A DNA stretch of 22,447 nt from JAWXBG01 sp034439875 (GCA_034439875.1 JAWXBG010000067.1:1-22447), one strand, 5' to 3'; shown: positions 7,101 to 14,677, counted from the first letter of the stretch. Notes: generated by a model from the sequence alone, not told the origin. Made by a program: numbers and translations.

Positions 7101-9695
7101 ATGACAGGCTGCCCATTGCGCATGTATTCTCCAAAGAGTATTCTCCAAGTATTTACCAAATGCCTATTAATGTTCGCATTGGTGTGCTTTTTTGCATTTA
7201 ATTTCGTTTCAGCGACTAGCGCTCAAGAAACCTTTGGAGCAGGTGTAGACTACACAAAGCCCAAAAACTATACAGTAGCCGGTATTACAGTGGTTGGAGC
7301 AGAGTACACGGATGTGCAGGCGATAAAACTCTTTACTGGAATCAGAGAAGGTGAAGAAATAACCATTCCGGGAGATGCTTTTTCGAAAGCGATAAAAAAT
7401 CTATGGAGCCAGCGATTGTTTACAGAAATCTCGATCAACATTGCTGAAATAAGGGGCAATGAAGTTTTTCTAGTCATCTATTTAACAGAAATGCCTCGCT
7501 TGGCTCGATATGGTTTCCCGGGAATAAAAAAATCCGAAGCAGAAAACCTCCGTGAAAAATTGGACATCCGCAGTGGTATCATAGTAAGTGAAAACCTCAA
7601 GCGCACGTCCATTAACGTGATTCGAAACTACTACATCGAAAAAGGTTATTTCAATGTAACAGTTCGCGATTCTGTTACACCCGACGCGATTATGGCGAAC
7701 AGTGTTTTCCTTATGTTTCTTGTTGACAAAGGAGAACGAGTAAAAGTGGAGTCGATCAATATTGAGGGAGAGACCATTTTGATTGAGAAAAAAATCAAGA
7801 GGACAATGAAAAACACCAAGGAAAAGGCTTGGTGGAGGATATTCAAGTCTTCGAAGTTTATGGAGCCTGAATTTGAAGAAGACCTAGATAGAGTTGTAGC
7901 TAAATACAATAAGGAAGGATTCAGAAATGCAAGAATTATAAGCGATACAGTGAGAAGAGTAAGTCCTTCAACTGTGGCTGTAGATATTAAATTGAGTGAA
8001 GGAAATAAATTCTATTTCCACAACATCACTTTTGTAGGTAATACAAAGTACCGCACTGGTAGACTCGATTCCATTTTGAATATTGACAAAGGAGATGTCT
8101 ACGATTCTGAATTGCTTTCTATGCGTATCAATGGCAATCCAAATGGCCGTGACTTGGGAACCTTATACTCCGATGAAGGATATCTAAACTTCTATGCATT
8201 TCCAGTAGAAACTTTGGTGCCTGGAGATTCCATTGATGTTGAAATCAGAATATTTGAAGGCAAAGAGTACAGGGTAGGAAAAGTAACGATTGTAGGAAAT
8301 ACCAAGACCTTTGATCATGTGGTTTTCCGGGAAATACGTTCACGACCTGGCGACAAATTCAGTCGTGCCGATGTGCAGCGAACGCAGCGAGAGTTGGCAG
8401 GACTTCAATACTTCAATGTAGAGAAATTTGATTTCAAGGTATATCCACATCCAGAAGACGGCACAGTGGACCTTGAATACATTTTAGAAGAAAAGCCTTC
8501 AGATCAAGTCGAACTTTCCGGTGGATGGGGTGGAAATCGCGTTGTAGGATCACTCGGTTTGAGTTTTAACAACTTCTCGATGCGCAATTTTTTCAAAAAA
8601 TCTGCATGGACTCCCCTACCTACTGGTGATGGTCAAAGACTTGCGATAAGAGCTGTAACAAACGGATTGTTCTTTCAATCATATAACTTGTCCTTCACAG
8701 AGCCTTGGTTGGGAGGGAAAAAGGCAAATTCGTTGAGTACATCTATCTACAGTTCAACACAAACAAATGGTCAGCGCAAAACCATCAATGGAGAAACTAA
8801 TCCACTTCGTCAATCGTTGAATATTTTAGGAGCTACGGCGTCACTTGGAAAGAGATTACAGAAGCCCGACGACTGGTTTTTGGTTTACGCCGGTATCTCG
8901 TATCAGCATTTCGATTTGAATAATTTTGGTTCTTTCTTCAGTTTCACTGATGGATTTTCGAACAATTTGGCTGCGAATTTCACGATAGAAAGAAATTCCA
9001 TATCCGTACCTATTTATCCAACATTCGGTTCGAAAGTTACACTTGTAACCAAAATGACTTTTCCTTATACACTCTGGGGAGAAAGGGTACAGAACAAGAC
9101 CTACGACTATCAAAACATGTCTGATCAGGAGCGCTTCGACTGGGTAGAATACTACAAGGTGAAGTTCACTGCAGAATGGTACACACCACTCAATCGTCAT
9201 AAAGAGCGCCAATTTGTGCTAGCCAATAAAATCGGATTTGGATTTTTGGGCACCTACAATTCCAGGTTAGGCGAATCACCGTTTGAGCGTTTCTATTTGG
9301 GAGGAGTTTTCCTCTCTGGTTTCTTGCTCGATGGACGAGAGATTGTGAACCTGCGTGGTTACGATGATTTGGCTCTTACATTCCCTAGCGACCGAGTTGG
9401 ATCGCCAGTAATAGCCAAGTACTCCACAGAGATAAGATATCCCCTTAGCACCAATCCAAATGCCACTATATATGCATTAGGATTCGTGGAGGCGGGAAAT
9501 ACTTGGACCAGTCTGAAGAACTTCAGTCCGTTCAATTTATATAGATCCGGTGGAGTTGGATTGCGCATATTCCTCCCGATGTTTGGACTCCTTGGATTCG
9601 ACTATGGATGGCGCTTAGACGATGTTCCTTTCAGCCCGAATATGGCCAAAGGACAGTTCCACTTCTCTATTGGCATGAATCTTGGCGAACTGTAA
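7101..9695 (+). CDS. bamA: Outer-membrane protein assembly factor BamA
   Basis: The Omp85 protein that folds and inserts beta-barrel proteins into the outer membrane. It is 864 residues, with a hydrophobic signal segment (about 13–40, ending SATSAQ). A run of POTRA domains follows (about 55–465; the last contains VGKVTIVGNTKTFDHVVFRE and RELAGLQYFNVEKFDF). The C-terminal 16-strand barrel starts near 466 (VELSGGWGG). The loop-6 signature is LRGYDD at 751–756, a variant of VRGF/Y. The C terminus is HFSIGMNLGEL rather than a strand ending in Phe. The start may be 7101 or the in-frame ATG at 7122, which gives a more compact signal peptide. It follows uppS by one base and precedes two ompH genes, the standard order in the phylum. 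Confidence 0.96.
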   Translation: MTGCPLRMYSPKSILQVFTKCLLMFALVCFFAFNFVSATSAQETFGAGVDYTKPKNYTVAGITVVGAEYTDVQAIKLFTGIREGEEITIPGDAFSKAIKNLWSQRLFTEISINIAEIRGNEVFLVIYLTEMPRLARYGFPGIKKSEAENLREKLDIRSGIIVSENLKRTSINVIRNYYIEKGYFNVTVRDSVTPDAIMANSVFLMFLVDKGERVKVESINIEGETILIEKKIKRTMKNTKEKAWWRIFKSSKFMEPEFEEDLDRVVAKYNKEGFRNARIISDTVRRVSPSTVAVDIKLSEGNKFYFHNITFVGNTKYRTGRLDSILNIDKGDVYDSELLSMRINGNPNGRDLGTLYSDEGYLNFYAFPVETLVPGDSIDVEIRIFEGKEYRVGKVTIVGNTKTFDHVVFREIRSRPGDKFSRADVQRTQRELAGLQYFNVEKFDFKVYPHPEDGTVDLEYILEEKPSDQVELSGGWGGNRVVGSLGLSFNNFSMRNFFKKSAWTPLPTGDGQRLAIRAVTNGLFFQSYNLSFTEPWLGGKKANSLSTSIYSSTQTNGQRKTINGETNPLRQSLNILGATASLGKRLQKPDDWFLVYAGISYQHFDLNNFGSFFSFTDGFSNNLAANFTIERNSISVPIYPTFGSKVTLVTKMTFPYTLWGERVQNKTYDYQNMSDQERFDWVEYYKVKFTAEWYTPLNRHKERQFVLANKIGFGFLGTYNSRLGESPFERFYLGGVFLSGFLLDGREIVNLRGYDDLALTFPSDRVGSPVIAKYSTEIRYPLSTNPNATIYALGFVEAGNTWTSLKNFSPFNLYRSGGVGLRIFLPMFGLLGFDYGWRLDDVPFSPNMAKGQFHFSIGMNLGEL

Positions 9696-9726
9696 TTGTA
9701 GATAACTAATTTGGTACGTAATTTTG
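9695..9726 (+). promoter_or_regulatory. Candidate promoter before the first ompH gene
   Basis: TAATTTTG at 9719–9726 matches TAnnTTTG exactly. ATTG at 9695–9698, 20 bases upstream, matches three of four positions of the TTTG -33 element. Transcription would start near 9733, about 20 nt before the ATG at 9753. This could let the chaperone pair be expressed more strongly than bamA. It is based on consensus matching only. Confidence 0.4.
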
Positions 9727-9752
9727 AATAAAAAATAAGTAAACACTCAAGA

Positions 9753-10427
9753 ATGCACAAGATACTTTTTATAGCGTTTGCACTTTTGGCTATTTCTACC
9801 GGAGTGAATGCTCAGAAATTTGCTTATGTAGATAGCAAGTACATTCTGAGTCACGTACCGGAGTATTCTGCTGCCCAGCAGGAAATCAATCGTCTCAGTG
9901 CGGAGTGGCAAAAAGAAGTTGAATTGAAATACACCAACATTGAGAAACTCGAAAAAGCTTATCAGGCTGAGAAGATTCTTTTGACGGATGAAATGAGGAA
10001 GAAACGTGAAGAGGAGATTTCTCAGAAAAGAGATGAGGCAAAAACTATACAGAAGCAAAAATTCGGGGTAGATGGCGAATTATTTAAGAAAAGAGAAGAA
10101 CTTACGAAGCCGATTCAAGACAAAATATACGAAGCCATTGCAGAAATCTCTTCACAAAGTTCGCTGATGGTGGTTTTCGATAAATCCAATCATTCAAACA
10201 TGCTTTACACGAATCCTAAACACGACATCAGTGAAAAGGTGATCAAAAAAATGGGTTTTAAGCCGGGAGAAACATTAGAAGAAGAAGGCACAGAAGAGGA
10301 AGAAGGAGATGAAGGAGAAAAGAAACCCGATGGTGGTGCTAAGGACGGTGGTGGCAAAGTGCCGATCAATAGCAAAGGCGGTACTAAAGGTGGCGGAGAC
10401 AGAACCACAGGCGGAAACAAACAATAA
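9753..10427 (+). CDS. OmpH/Skp-family periplasmic chaperone with charged, Gly-rich tail
   Basis: A 224-residue exported protein with a signal peptide (MHKILFIAFALLAISTGVNAQ). The OmpH core opens with KFAYVDSKYILSHVPEY, continues with a long charged coiled-coil arm (about 45–115) and closes with the strand SLMVVFDKSNHSNMLYTNP and DISEKVIKKMGF (about 135–172). Skp-like proteins are trimeric clamps that hold unfolded outer-membrane proteins and pass them to BamA, consistent with the position directly after bamA. Unlike its neighbour it has an extra tail (about 173–224): first Glu-rich, then rich in Gly, Lys and Asp. The tail is low complexity and its function is unknown. The next ompH gene starts 33 nt downstream. 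Confidence 0.9.
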   Translation: MHKILFIAFALLAISTGVNAQKFAYVDSKYILSHVPEYSAAQQEINRLSAEWQKEVELKYTNIEKLEKAYQAEKILLTDEMRKKREEEISQKRDEAKTIQKQKFGVDGELFKKREELTKPIQDKIYEAIAEISSQSSLMVVFDKSNHSNMLYTNPKHDISEKVIKKMGFKPGETLEEEGTEEEEGDEGEKKPDGGAKDGGGKVPINSKGGTKGGGDRTTGGNKQ

Positions 10428-10460
10428 GTTCATTAATACAGAATCAATTATAATTTAGAA

Positions 10461-10958
10461 ATGAAAAAGGTCATTATTGCTATTGCATTTATCGGAGGAG
10501 CAGTTTCAGGTTTTTCCCAAAAGTTGGGACACGTTGACGGACAAGCCATCCTACTTCAAATGCCGGAGAGAACTACTGCAGAAGATTCCATAAAAGAAAT
10601 ATCTGCTGATTATCAGGCGGCATTAGATGAAATGGGCTCAGACCGCGAAAAGCGTGTTGCTGAAATTCAGCAAAATGGTCAAACATGGCCTGAGGCACTA
10701 CTTCAATCAAAAATGAAAGGAGTACAAGATCTAGAAACGAACATGGTCGACTTTCGTTCGCAAGCTGAAGAGGACTTAGCAAAACTCGAGCAGACGCTGA
10801 TGAAGCCAATGGTAGATAGAGCTAAAGCAGCAATTGAAGCAGTGGGTAAAGAAGAGAACTTTACTTATGTTTTTGATAGCAGCACAGGTACGCTTTTGTA
10901 CATGAATGGAGAAGACATTACTGTGAAAGTAAAAGCAAAGCTTGGCATAAAAAGCTAG
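10461..10958 (+). CDS. OmpH/Skp-family periplasmic chaperone
   Basis: A 165-residue paralogue of the preceding gene at the usual Skp-like length. It has a signal peptide (MKKVIIAIAFIGGAVSGFSQ), the conserved opening KLGHVDGQAILLQMPE, a helical arm (about 40–120) and the closing strand FTYVFDSSTGTLLYMNGEDIT with VKAKLGIKS. It lacks the acidic/Gly-rich tail of the upstream copy. Tandem ompH genes after bamA are common in Bacteroidota. A strong terminator begins 23 nt after the stop, so this is the last gene of the bamA–ompH unit. Confidence 0.92.
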   Translation: MKKVIIAIAFIGGAVSGFSQKLGHVDGQAILLQMPERTTAEDSIKEISADYQAALDEMGSDREKRVAEIQQNGQTWPEALLQSKMKGVQDLETNMVDFRSQAEEDLAKLEQTLMKPMVDRAKAAIEAVGKEENFTYVFDSSTGTLLYMNGEDITVKVKAKLGIKS

Positions 10959-10980
10959 ACGATTTCACAAAAGATATTAT

Positions 10981-11009
10981 GGCATCACCAATGGTGATGC
11001 CTTTTTTTT
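10981..11009 (+). terminator. Intrinsic terminator after the ompH pair
   Basis: A perfect 9-bp stem, GGCATCACC (10981–10989) and GGTGATGCC (10993–11001), has a 3-nt loop AAT and is followed by eight T (11002–11009). It is on the plus strand, just after the second ompH gene, and separates that unit from murI. Confidence 0.93.
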
Positions 11010-11082
11010 GCCATCAAGTTTTCTCTAAATTTTGTATATTGCAGTTGGATTTATAAAAGATTTTGATAACATAAGTAATTCC

Positions 11083-11205
11083 GTATAGGTATCTGTAATA
11101 GTCCAATACTGTTTCACTCGGTTGGCCATTAACAGATAGACTCGCGGCATTTACCAATTCATGCTCATAAAATTGCTTGGACTATTTTATAAGCAGTCTT
11201 GGAAT
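11083..11205. repeat. Dispersed intergenic repeat, copy C
   Basis: The imperfect stem ATCTGTAATAGTCCAA (11091–11106) / TTGGCCATTAACAGAT (11122–11137) surrounds TACTGTTTCACTCGG. The copy continues GGCATTTACCAATTCATGC and then TTGGACTATTTTATAAGCAG (near 11176–11195). In this order it matches the reverse complement of about 12395–12545 in copy D with internal deletions. It is therefore in the opposite orientation to copies A and D. It lies between the terminator and murI; the murI promoter must be in or after it. Confidence 0.65.
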
Positions 11206-11263
11206 AATAGAGAATCTTGACCGACCCTAGAAACAAATCCGAGATAAAACCATCTTCAAGGCA

Positions 11264-12079
11264 TTGAAAAAAAATGAACGTCCAATAGGTTTTTTTGACT
11301 CAGGGATTGGAGGTCTCACTGTAGCCGCTGCGGTAAAAAAAATGCTTCCAAACGAATCGATCATTTACTTTGGAGACACAGCACACCTGCCATACGGAGA
11401 CAAATCCCCGGAATCCATTCGTCATTATGCTGCTCGCATAACCAGTTTTTTAATAGAAAAAAAATGTAAGGCAATTGTAATAGCGTGCAATACTGCATCG
11501 GCTCATGCCTTCAAAACAGTGAGCGATGTGGCGGGTCCGAATATCCCGATTATCAATGTAATAGACCCGGTAGCAGAGTATGTAGCGGATAGATTTAGCG
11601 AGGGAAAAATTGGAGTGATAGGTACAAAGGGCACGATTGAATCGAGAGTGTACGTAAAAAGGATAGAAAAGATAAATTCTCAAATAAAGGTAATGTCGTG
11701 TGCCACTCCCCTTCTCGCACCAATGATTGAAGAAGGATTCTTCAACAACAAAATTTCACAGGCGGTTATAGATTCATATCTAACAAAGCCCTCTTTGAAA
11801 GGCATTAAAGGAATCATTTTGGGATGTACACATTATCCGCTTATTTCGAAAAGTATTGAAGCGTTTTACAAAGGAAGTGTCGAGGTAATTGACGGTAGTA
11901 AGATCGTAGCTTCAGAATGCAAGAAAGTATTAGAAAGTATGAATCTATTGTCGGGTTCAACAACAGTATCTCCTGATCAATTTTTCGTATCCGATTTTAC
12001 AGAGTCCTTTGAGGCAAGCACACGTTTTTTTTTTAAGAAGAAAATTCATCTGAAGGAATCTCGTATTTGGGAAGTTTAG
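11264..12079 (+). CDS. murI: Glutamate racemase
   Basis: Interconverts L- and D-glutamate, supplying D-Glu for peptidoglycan; cytosolic. It has 271 residues with the family landmarks: PIGFFDSGIGGLTV (Asp12, Ser13), IIYFGDTAHLPYGDKS, IVIACNTASA (catalytic Cys75) and IILGCTHYPL (catalytic Cys188, His190). The start is TTG at 11264, reading MKKNERPIGFFDSG. The ATG ten bases downstream is out of frame, no in-frame ATG lies between this point and the conserved Asp, and the TTG is followed by an A-rich run. It is the usual last member of the bamA–ompH–ompH–murI order, but a terminator and a repeat element separate it here, so it is probably transcribed on its own. Confidence 0.95.
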   Translation: MKKNERPIGFFDSGIGGLTVAAAVKKMLPNESIIYFGDTAHLPYGDKSPESIRHYAARITSFLIEKKCKAIVIACNTASAHAFKTVSDVAGPNIPIINVIDPVAEYVADRFSEGKIGVIGTKGTIESRVYVKRIEKINSQIKVMSCATPLLAPMIEEGFFNNKISQAVIDSYLTKPSLKGIKGIILGCTHYPLISKSIEAFYKGSVEVIDGSKIVASECKKVLESMNLLSGSTTVSPDQFFVSDFTESFEASTRFFFKKKIHLKESRIWEV

Positions 12080-12153
12080 AGGATGTGCTCCCGCAATTGC
12101 TCGATAGCTATTTGATAATCGTGTTTCGTGGAGGATTTCATTCTCAGACCTAT

Positions 12154-12719
12154 ATAAATCCAGAATCCGCATTGGAAATCTATTGCAGTGCTAACCCCCT
12201 TTGCTATCAAGCACTTTCTCGATTTTTATTCTTGATGTATGAATATATGCCATCAAATAATCCCGCGTTGCGGATTGGAAGTGTCTTGAGGTTAATGCGT
12301 TGCGGGATTCTCGAATCTACACGATGGAGCAAAGTAATAGTTTGACCTATGAATTCCGATATCTCCATCGCGTGATTCGGGATAATACCAATTCTGCTTA
12401 TTAAATAGTCCATGCTGCATTGCGCAATGGAAGTTTTTTTTGGGCAATGCGCTGCAGCATCTTGCATGCACGAAATGGTAAATGCCGTTATAGCAGATGT
12501 TATAGGCCAATGGAGTGAAACGGAATTGGCCTATAACAGATACATAAACCCAAATCAAGCGATAGAAAAATTGCACCCTAATTTTGCCCATGAATGCAGT
12601 ATTCTATCGCTTAGATTTGAGAATCCCGCACGCATTCTACAAAATTTGCCCTCATGCGTAATGCGGGATAAACGGTAATAGCACATCATAGCGAATCCCA
12701 ATTCGGATTCTGGGTTTAT
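12154..12719. repeat. Dispersed intergenic repeat, copy D: ~566-bp element with imperfect terminal inverted repeats
   Basis: The left end 12154–12195 (ATAAATCCAGAATCCGCATT… to …GTGCTAAC) is an imperfect inverted copy of the right end 12675–12719 (TAGCACATCATAGCGAATCC… to …TTCTGGGTTTAT). The interior 12293–12529 matches window positions 1–237 at about 95%. Several hairpins lie inside: AATCCCGC (12259–12266) / GCGGGATT (12302–12309); 12498–12511 / 12525–12538; AAATCAAGCGATAGAA (12552–12567) / 12602–12618; and ATCCCGCA (12623–12630) / TGCGGGAT (12662–12669). No protein of substance is encoded. A MITE-like or REP-like identity is inferred; no clear target-site duplication was seen. The flanks, 12080–12153 and 12720–12806, hold nothing else recognisable. 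Confidence 0.7.
12498..12538. other. Perfect 14-bp hairpin inside repeat copy D
   Basis: TGTTATAGGCCAAT (12498–12511) pairs perfectly with ATTGGCCTATAACA (12525–12538) around a 13-nt loop GGAGTGAAACGGA. The loop and the AGGCCAAT part recur in the other copies (reverse complement CGTTTCACTC in B and C), so this stem-loop is the most constant part of the family. Confidence 0.75.
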
Positions 12720-12806
12720 TTCAAGTTGGCATTCGCAACTCGGCAACTCGGAACTTTGATAGAAACGTTAATCACCACAGTCTGATTCTCTTTTCCCGGA
12801 CTCTTT

Positions 12807-13484
12807 CTAGACTAGTTCTTCGTCGGGTTTAGTTTCTTCGACAGATTCGGAAATGATTTCCTCTTTCTTCCCAAAAAATCTTTTTTGCCAAACAATGATA
12901 GATATGATACCGCTAGTAATTGATGCGTCAGCGACATTAAAAACCGGAGGGAATAGCTCTTTCACTTGACCTGCCCAAAATGGAAACCACTCAGGGAAGT
13001 GCACTTCTTTGGAAAAGTGGAACATATCCACAACATTTCCCATGAGGAACGCTGCGTATCCTTCGGACGAAAACACAGCAACACCATGATAAGGAAGGTA
13101 GTCGCCAAATTGCGGATCAAATACACAACCTTTGTCAAAAATGAGACCGTATACCAAGCTGTCCAAAATATTTCCCAATGCACCGGCCATGATAAGGGCG
13201 ACGCAAGTGATATATCCCCAATGCATTTTTTGCTTTACTATTTTGAATAAGTAGTAGCCAATTCCAATTGCTACAATCATTCTGAAGATACTCAGAGCGA
13301 GTTTACCACCTTCTCCAGGAAGCATCCATCCAAAGGCCATTCCCGGATTCTCGACAAATTGAAGATTGAACCAACCCTCAATAACTGTTTTACTTTCACC
13401 GTAGGACATATTCATCTTGACCCAGATTTTAATAATCTGGTCTAGGGTCAGGATAGATAAAATCAGAAATATTACTCGACGCAA
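12807..13484 (-). CDS. lspA: Lipoprotein signal peptidase (signal peptidase II)
   Basis: An inner-membrane aspartyl protease that removes the signal peptide from lipid-modified prolipoproteins. It is 225 residues, longer than the proteobacterial ~165 because of the extended periplasmic loop normal for Bacteroidota plus an acidic C-terminal tail. Four hydrophobic segments are visible (about 3–20, 62–82, 90–110, 180–200). Motifs are TLDQIIKIWV (Asp15), FVENPGMAFG (Asn46), AGALGNILDS (Asn105), GNVVDMFHF (catalytic Asp153) and FNVADASI (catalytic Asp186). It follows the TraR/DksA-like gene by 61 bp, with a strong hairpin in between, in the ileS–traR–lspA order typical of the phylum. Confidence 0.96.
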   Translation of the reverse strand: MRRVIFLILSILTLDQIIKIWVKMNMSYGESKTVIEGWFNLQFVENPGMAFGWMLPGEGGKLALSIFRMIVAIGIGYYLFKIVKQKMHWGYITCVALIMAGALGNILDSLVYGLIFDKGCVFDPQFGDYLPYHGVAVFSSEGYAAFLMGNVVDMFHFSKEVHFPEWFPFWAGQVKELFPPVFNVADASITSGIISIIVWQKRFFGKKEEIISESVEETKPDEELV

Positions 13485-13505
13485 GGGTGACTTGATTTAA
13501 AAGCG

Positions 13506-13530
13506 AAATGCCGGCACTAGGCCGGCATTT
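13506..13530 (-). other. GC-rich hairpin between traR-like gene and lspA
   Basis: A perfect 10-bp stem, AAATGCCGGC (13506–13515) / GCCGGCATTT (13521–13530), has a 5-nt loop. On the minus transcript it is followed by CGCTTTTAA, a weak interrupted U-run. It could be a partial terminator or an RNA-processing/stability element setting the lspA level relative to upstream genes. Confidence 0.6.
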
Positions 13531-13545
13531 TCCGCATTTGTATAA

Positions 13546-14664
13546 TTAAGATTGCATATTTTTTGCTTCGATGCTCAAAGTAGCATGAGGTACTAAACGA
13601 AGTCTTTCCTTTGGGATCAGTTTTCCGGTTATACGACAAATGCCGTAGGTTTTATTCTTAATCCTGAGTAATGCATTTTCGAGAGCGCTAATAAATTTCT
13701 CTTGACGCGAAGCCAATTGAGCGACCTCTTCTTTGCTCATCGTTTCAGAACCATCCTCCATCATTTTGAAAGTAGGAGAAGTATCATCGGTGTTGTTATC
13801 ACCATCATGCGAAAGGCTGAGTCTGAGTTCGTCCAAATCGCTTTTAGCTTGCTTCAATTTGTCGTGAATGAGCAATTCAAATTCTTTCAATTCCTTGTCC
13901 GAATATTTAACAGATCCGGCTGCAGCTTTTTGCAGTGGAGACTGAGTAATTACAGGCTTAATAGGAGTGGTTGACTCCCTTTCATCCAATTCGTTGTCCA
14001 ATTCTATCTCCATTTTCTTCGCTACAGCAACTGGGTTCGGAGCAATTGGTGCCTTAGGCTTTTCGGCCACGGGTTTTGGAACAGGAGCAGGTTTTGCAAC
14101 AGGTGTAGGTTTTGCAACAGGAGCAGGTTTAACGACAGGTGCCGGTTTGGCTACTGGAGTAGGTTTAACGACAGGTGCCGGTTTGGCTACTGGAGTAGGT
14201 TTTGCCACCGGCTTAGCAATCTGCTTTGGCGCTGGAGCTGCTTTTTTTGCAGGCTTAGTTACTACTGGAGCAACTTTCTTTGGAGCTGGTTTAGCAACCT
14301 TCTTAAGAGGCTTAGCAACTACCTTCTTTGCTGGTTTAGCCATTACCTTTTTAATAGGCTTAACTACTTTGGTCGGTTTCTTTTTAGCAACCGGTTTTGC
14401 AACCTTCTTTACCACTTTTTTAAGCGGAGCAGACTTCTTGGCCGGTTTAGCCGCAACTTTTTTAATTGGTTTAGCAACTTTCTTTGCCACCTTTTTAACC
14501 ACTTTTTTAGTTGGAGCAGCTTTTTTCGCCACTTTTTTGGCTACCTTTATTACCGGTTTTGCCACCTTCTTATTTTTGGTTGTGACTTTGGCAGGTGCCT
14601 TTTTTGCAGCCTTCTTGGCCCCAGTCGACTTTGATTTTGTAACTACTTTCTTCTTAACAGCCAT
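13546..14664 (-). CDS. TraR/DksA-family regulator with long histone-H1-like N-terminal extension
   Basis: 372 residues. The last ~120 (253–372) are a normal Bacteroidota TraR/DksA-type protein: YSDKELKEFELLI, a coiled-coil arm with TDDTSPTFKMMEDGSETMSKEE, then ALLRIKNKTYGICRITGKLIPKERLRLVPHATLSIEAK. The finger has only one Cys (343), not CxxC…CxxC, so zinc binding is unlikely, as is usual for this subgroup. The family binds the RNA polymerase secondary channel. Residues 1–252 are an unusual extension: a Lys/Ala-rich part (1 to ~145) made of KKVAKPAKK-like units, a Pro/Val/Ala/Lys part (~145–205) of PVAKPTPVAKPAP units, then an acidic linker. The basic part resembles H1-like or AlgP-type DNA-binding tails. 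The start ATG at 14664 lies 13 bp after the ileS stop, so the genes are co-transcribed. DNA binding by the tail is inference. Confidence 0.88.
   Translation of the reverse strand: MAVKKKVVTKSKSTGAKKAAKKAPAKVTTKNKKVAKPVIKVAKKVAKKAAPTKKVVKKVAKKVAKPIKKVAAKPAKKSAPLKKVVKKVAKPVAKKKPTKVVKPIKKVMAKPAKKVVAKPLKKVAKPAPKKVAPVVTKPAKKAAPAPKQIAKPVAKPTPVAKPAPVVKPTPVAKPAPVVKPAPVAKPTPVAKPAPVPKPVAEKPKAPIAPNPVAVAKKMEIELDNELDERESTTPIKPVITQSPLQKAAAGSVKYSDKELKEFELLIHDKLKQAKSDLDELRLSLSHDGDNNTDDTSPTFKMMEDGSETMSKEEVAQLASRQEKFISALENALLRIKNKTYGICRITGKLIPKERLRLVPHATLSIEAKNMQS
14126..14197. repeat. Perfect 36-bp tandem duplication in the traR-like gene
   Basis: Bases 14126–14161 and 14162–14197 are identical (unit begins GGTTTAACGACAGGTGCCGG and ends GGCTACTGGAGTA). 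Each encodes 12 residues of the Pro/Val/Ala/Lys tail (the PVVKPTPVAKPA register). The zero divergence indicates a recent slippage-type expansion, so the tail length probably varies between strains. Confidence 0.9.
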
Positions 14665-14677
14665 TTGTCCGCTTATT

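Noticed and set aside
12067..12746. Several overlapping 60–100-codon frames on both strands between murI and lspA
   Set aside because: They fall in the inverted-repeat element D, change frame across its hairpins, and resemble no protein family; the same bases are repeated non-coding DNA at 1–237.
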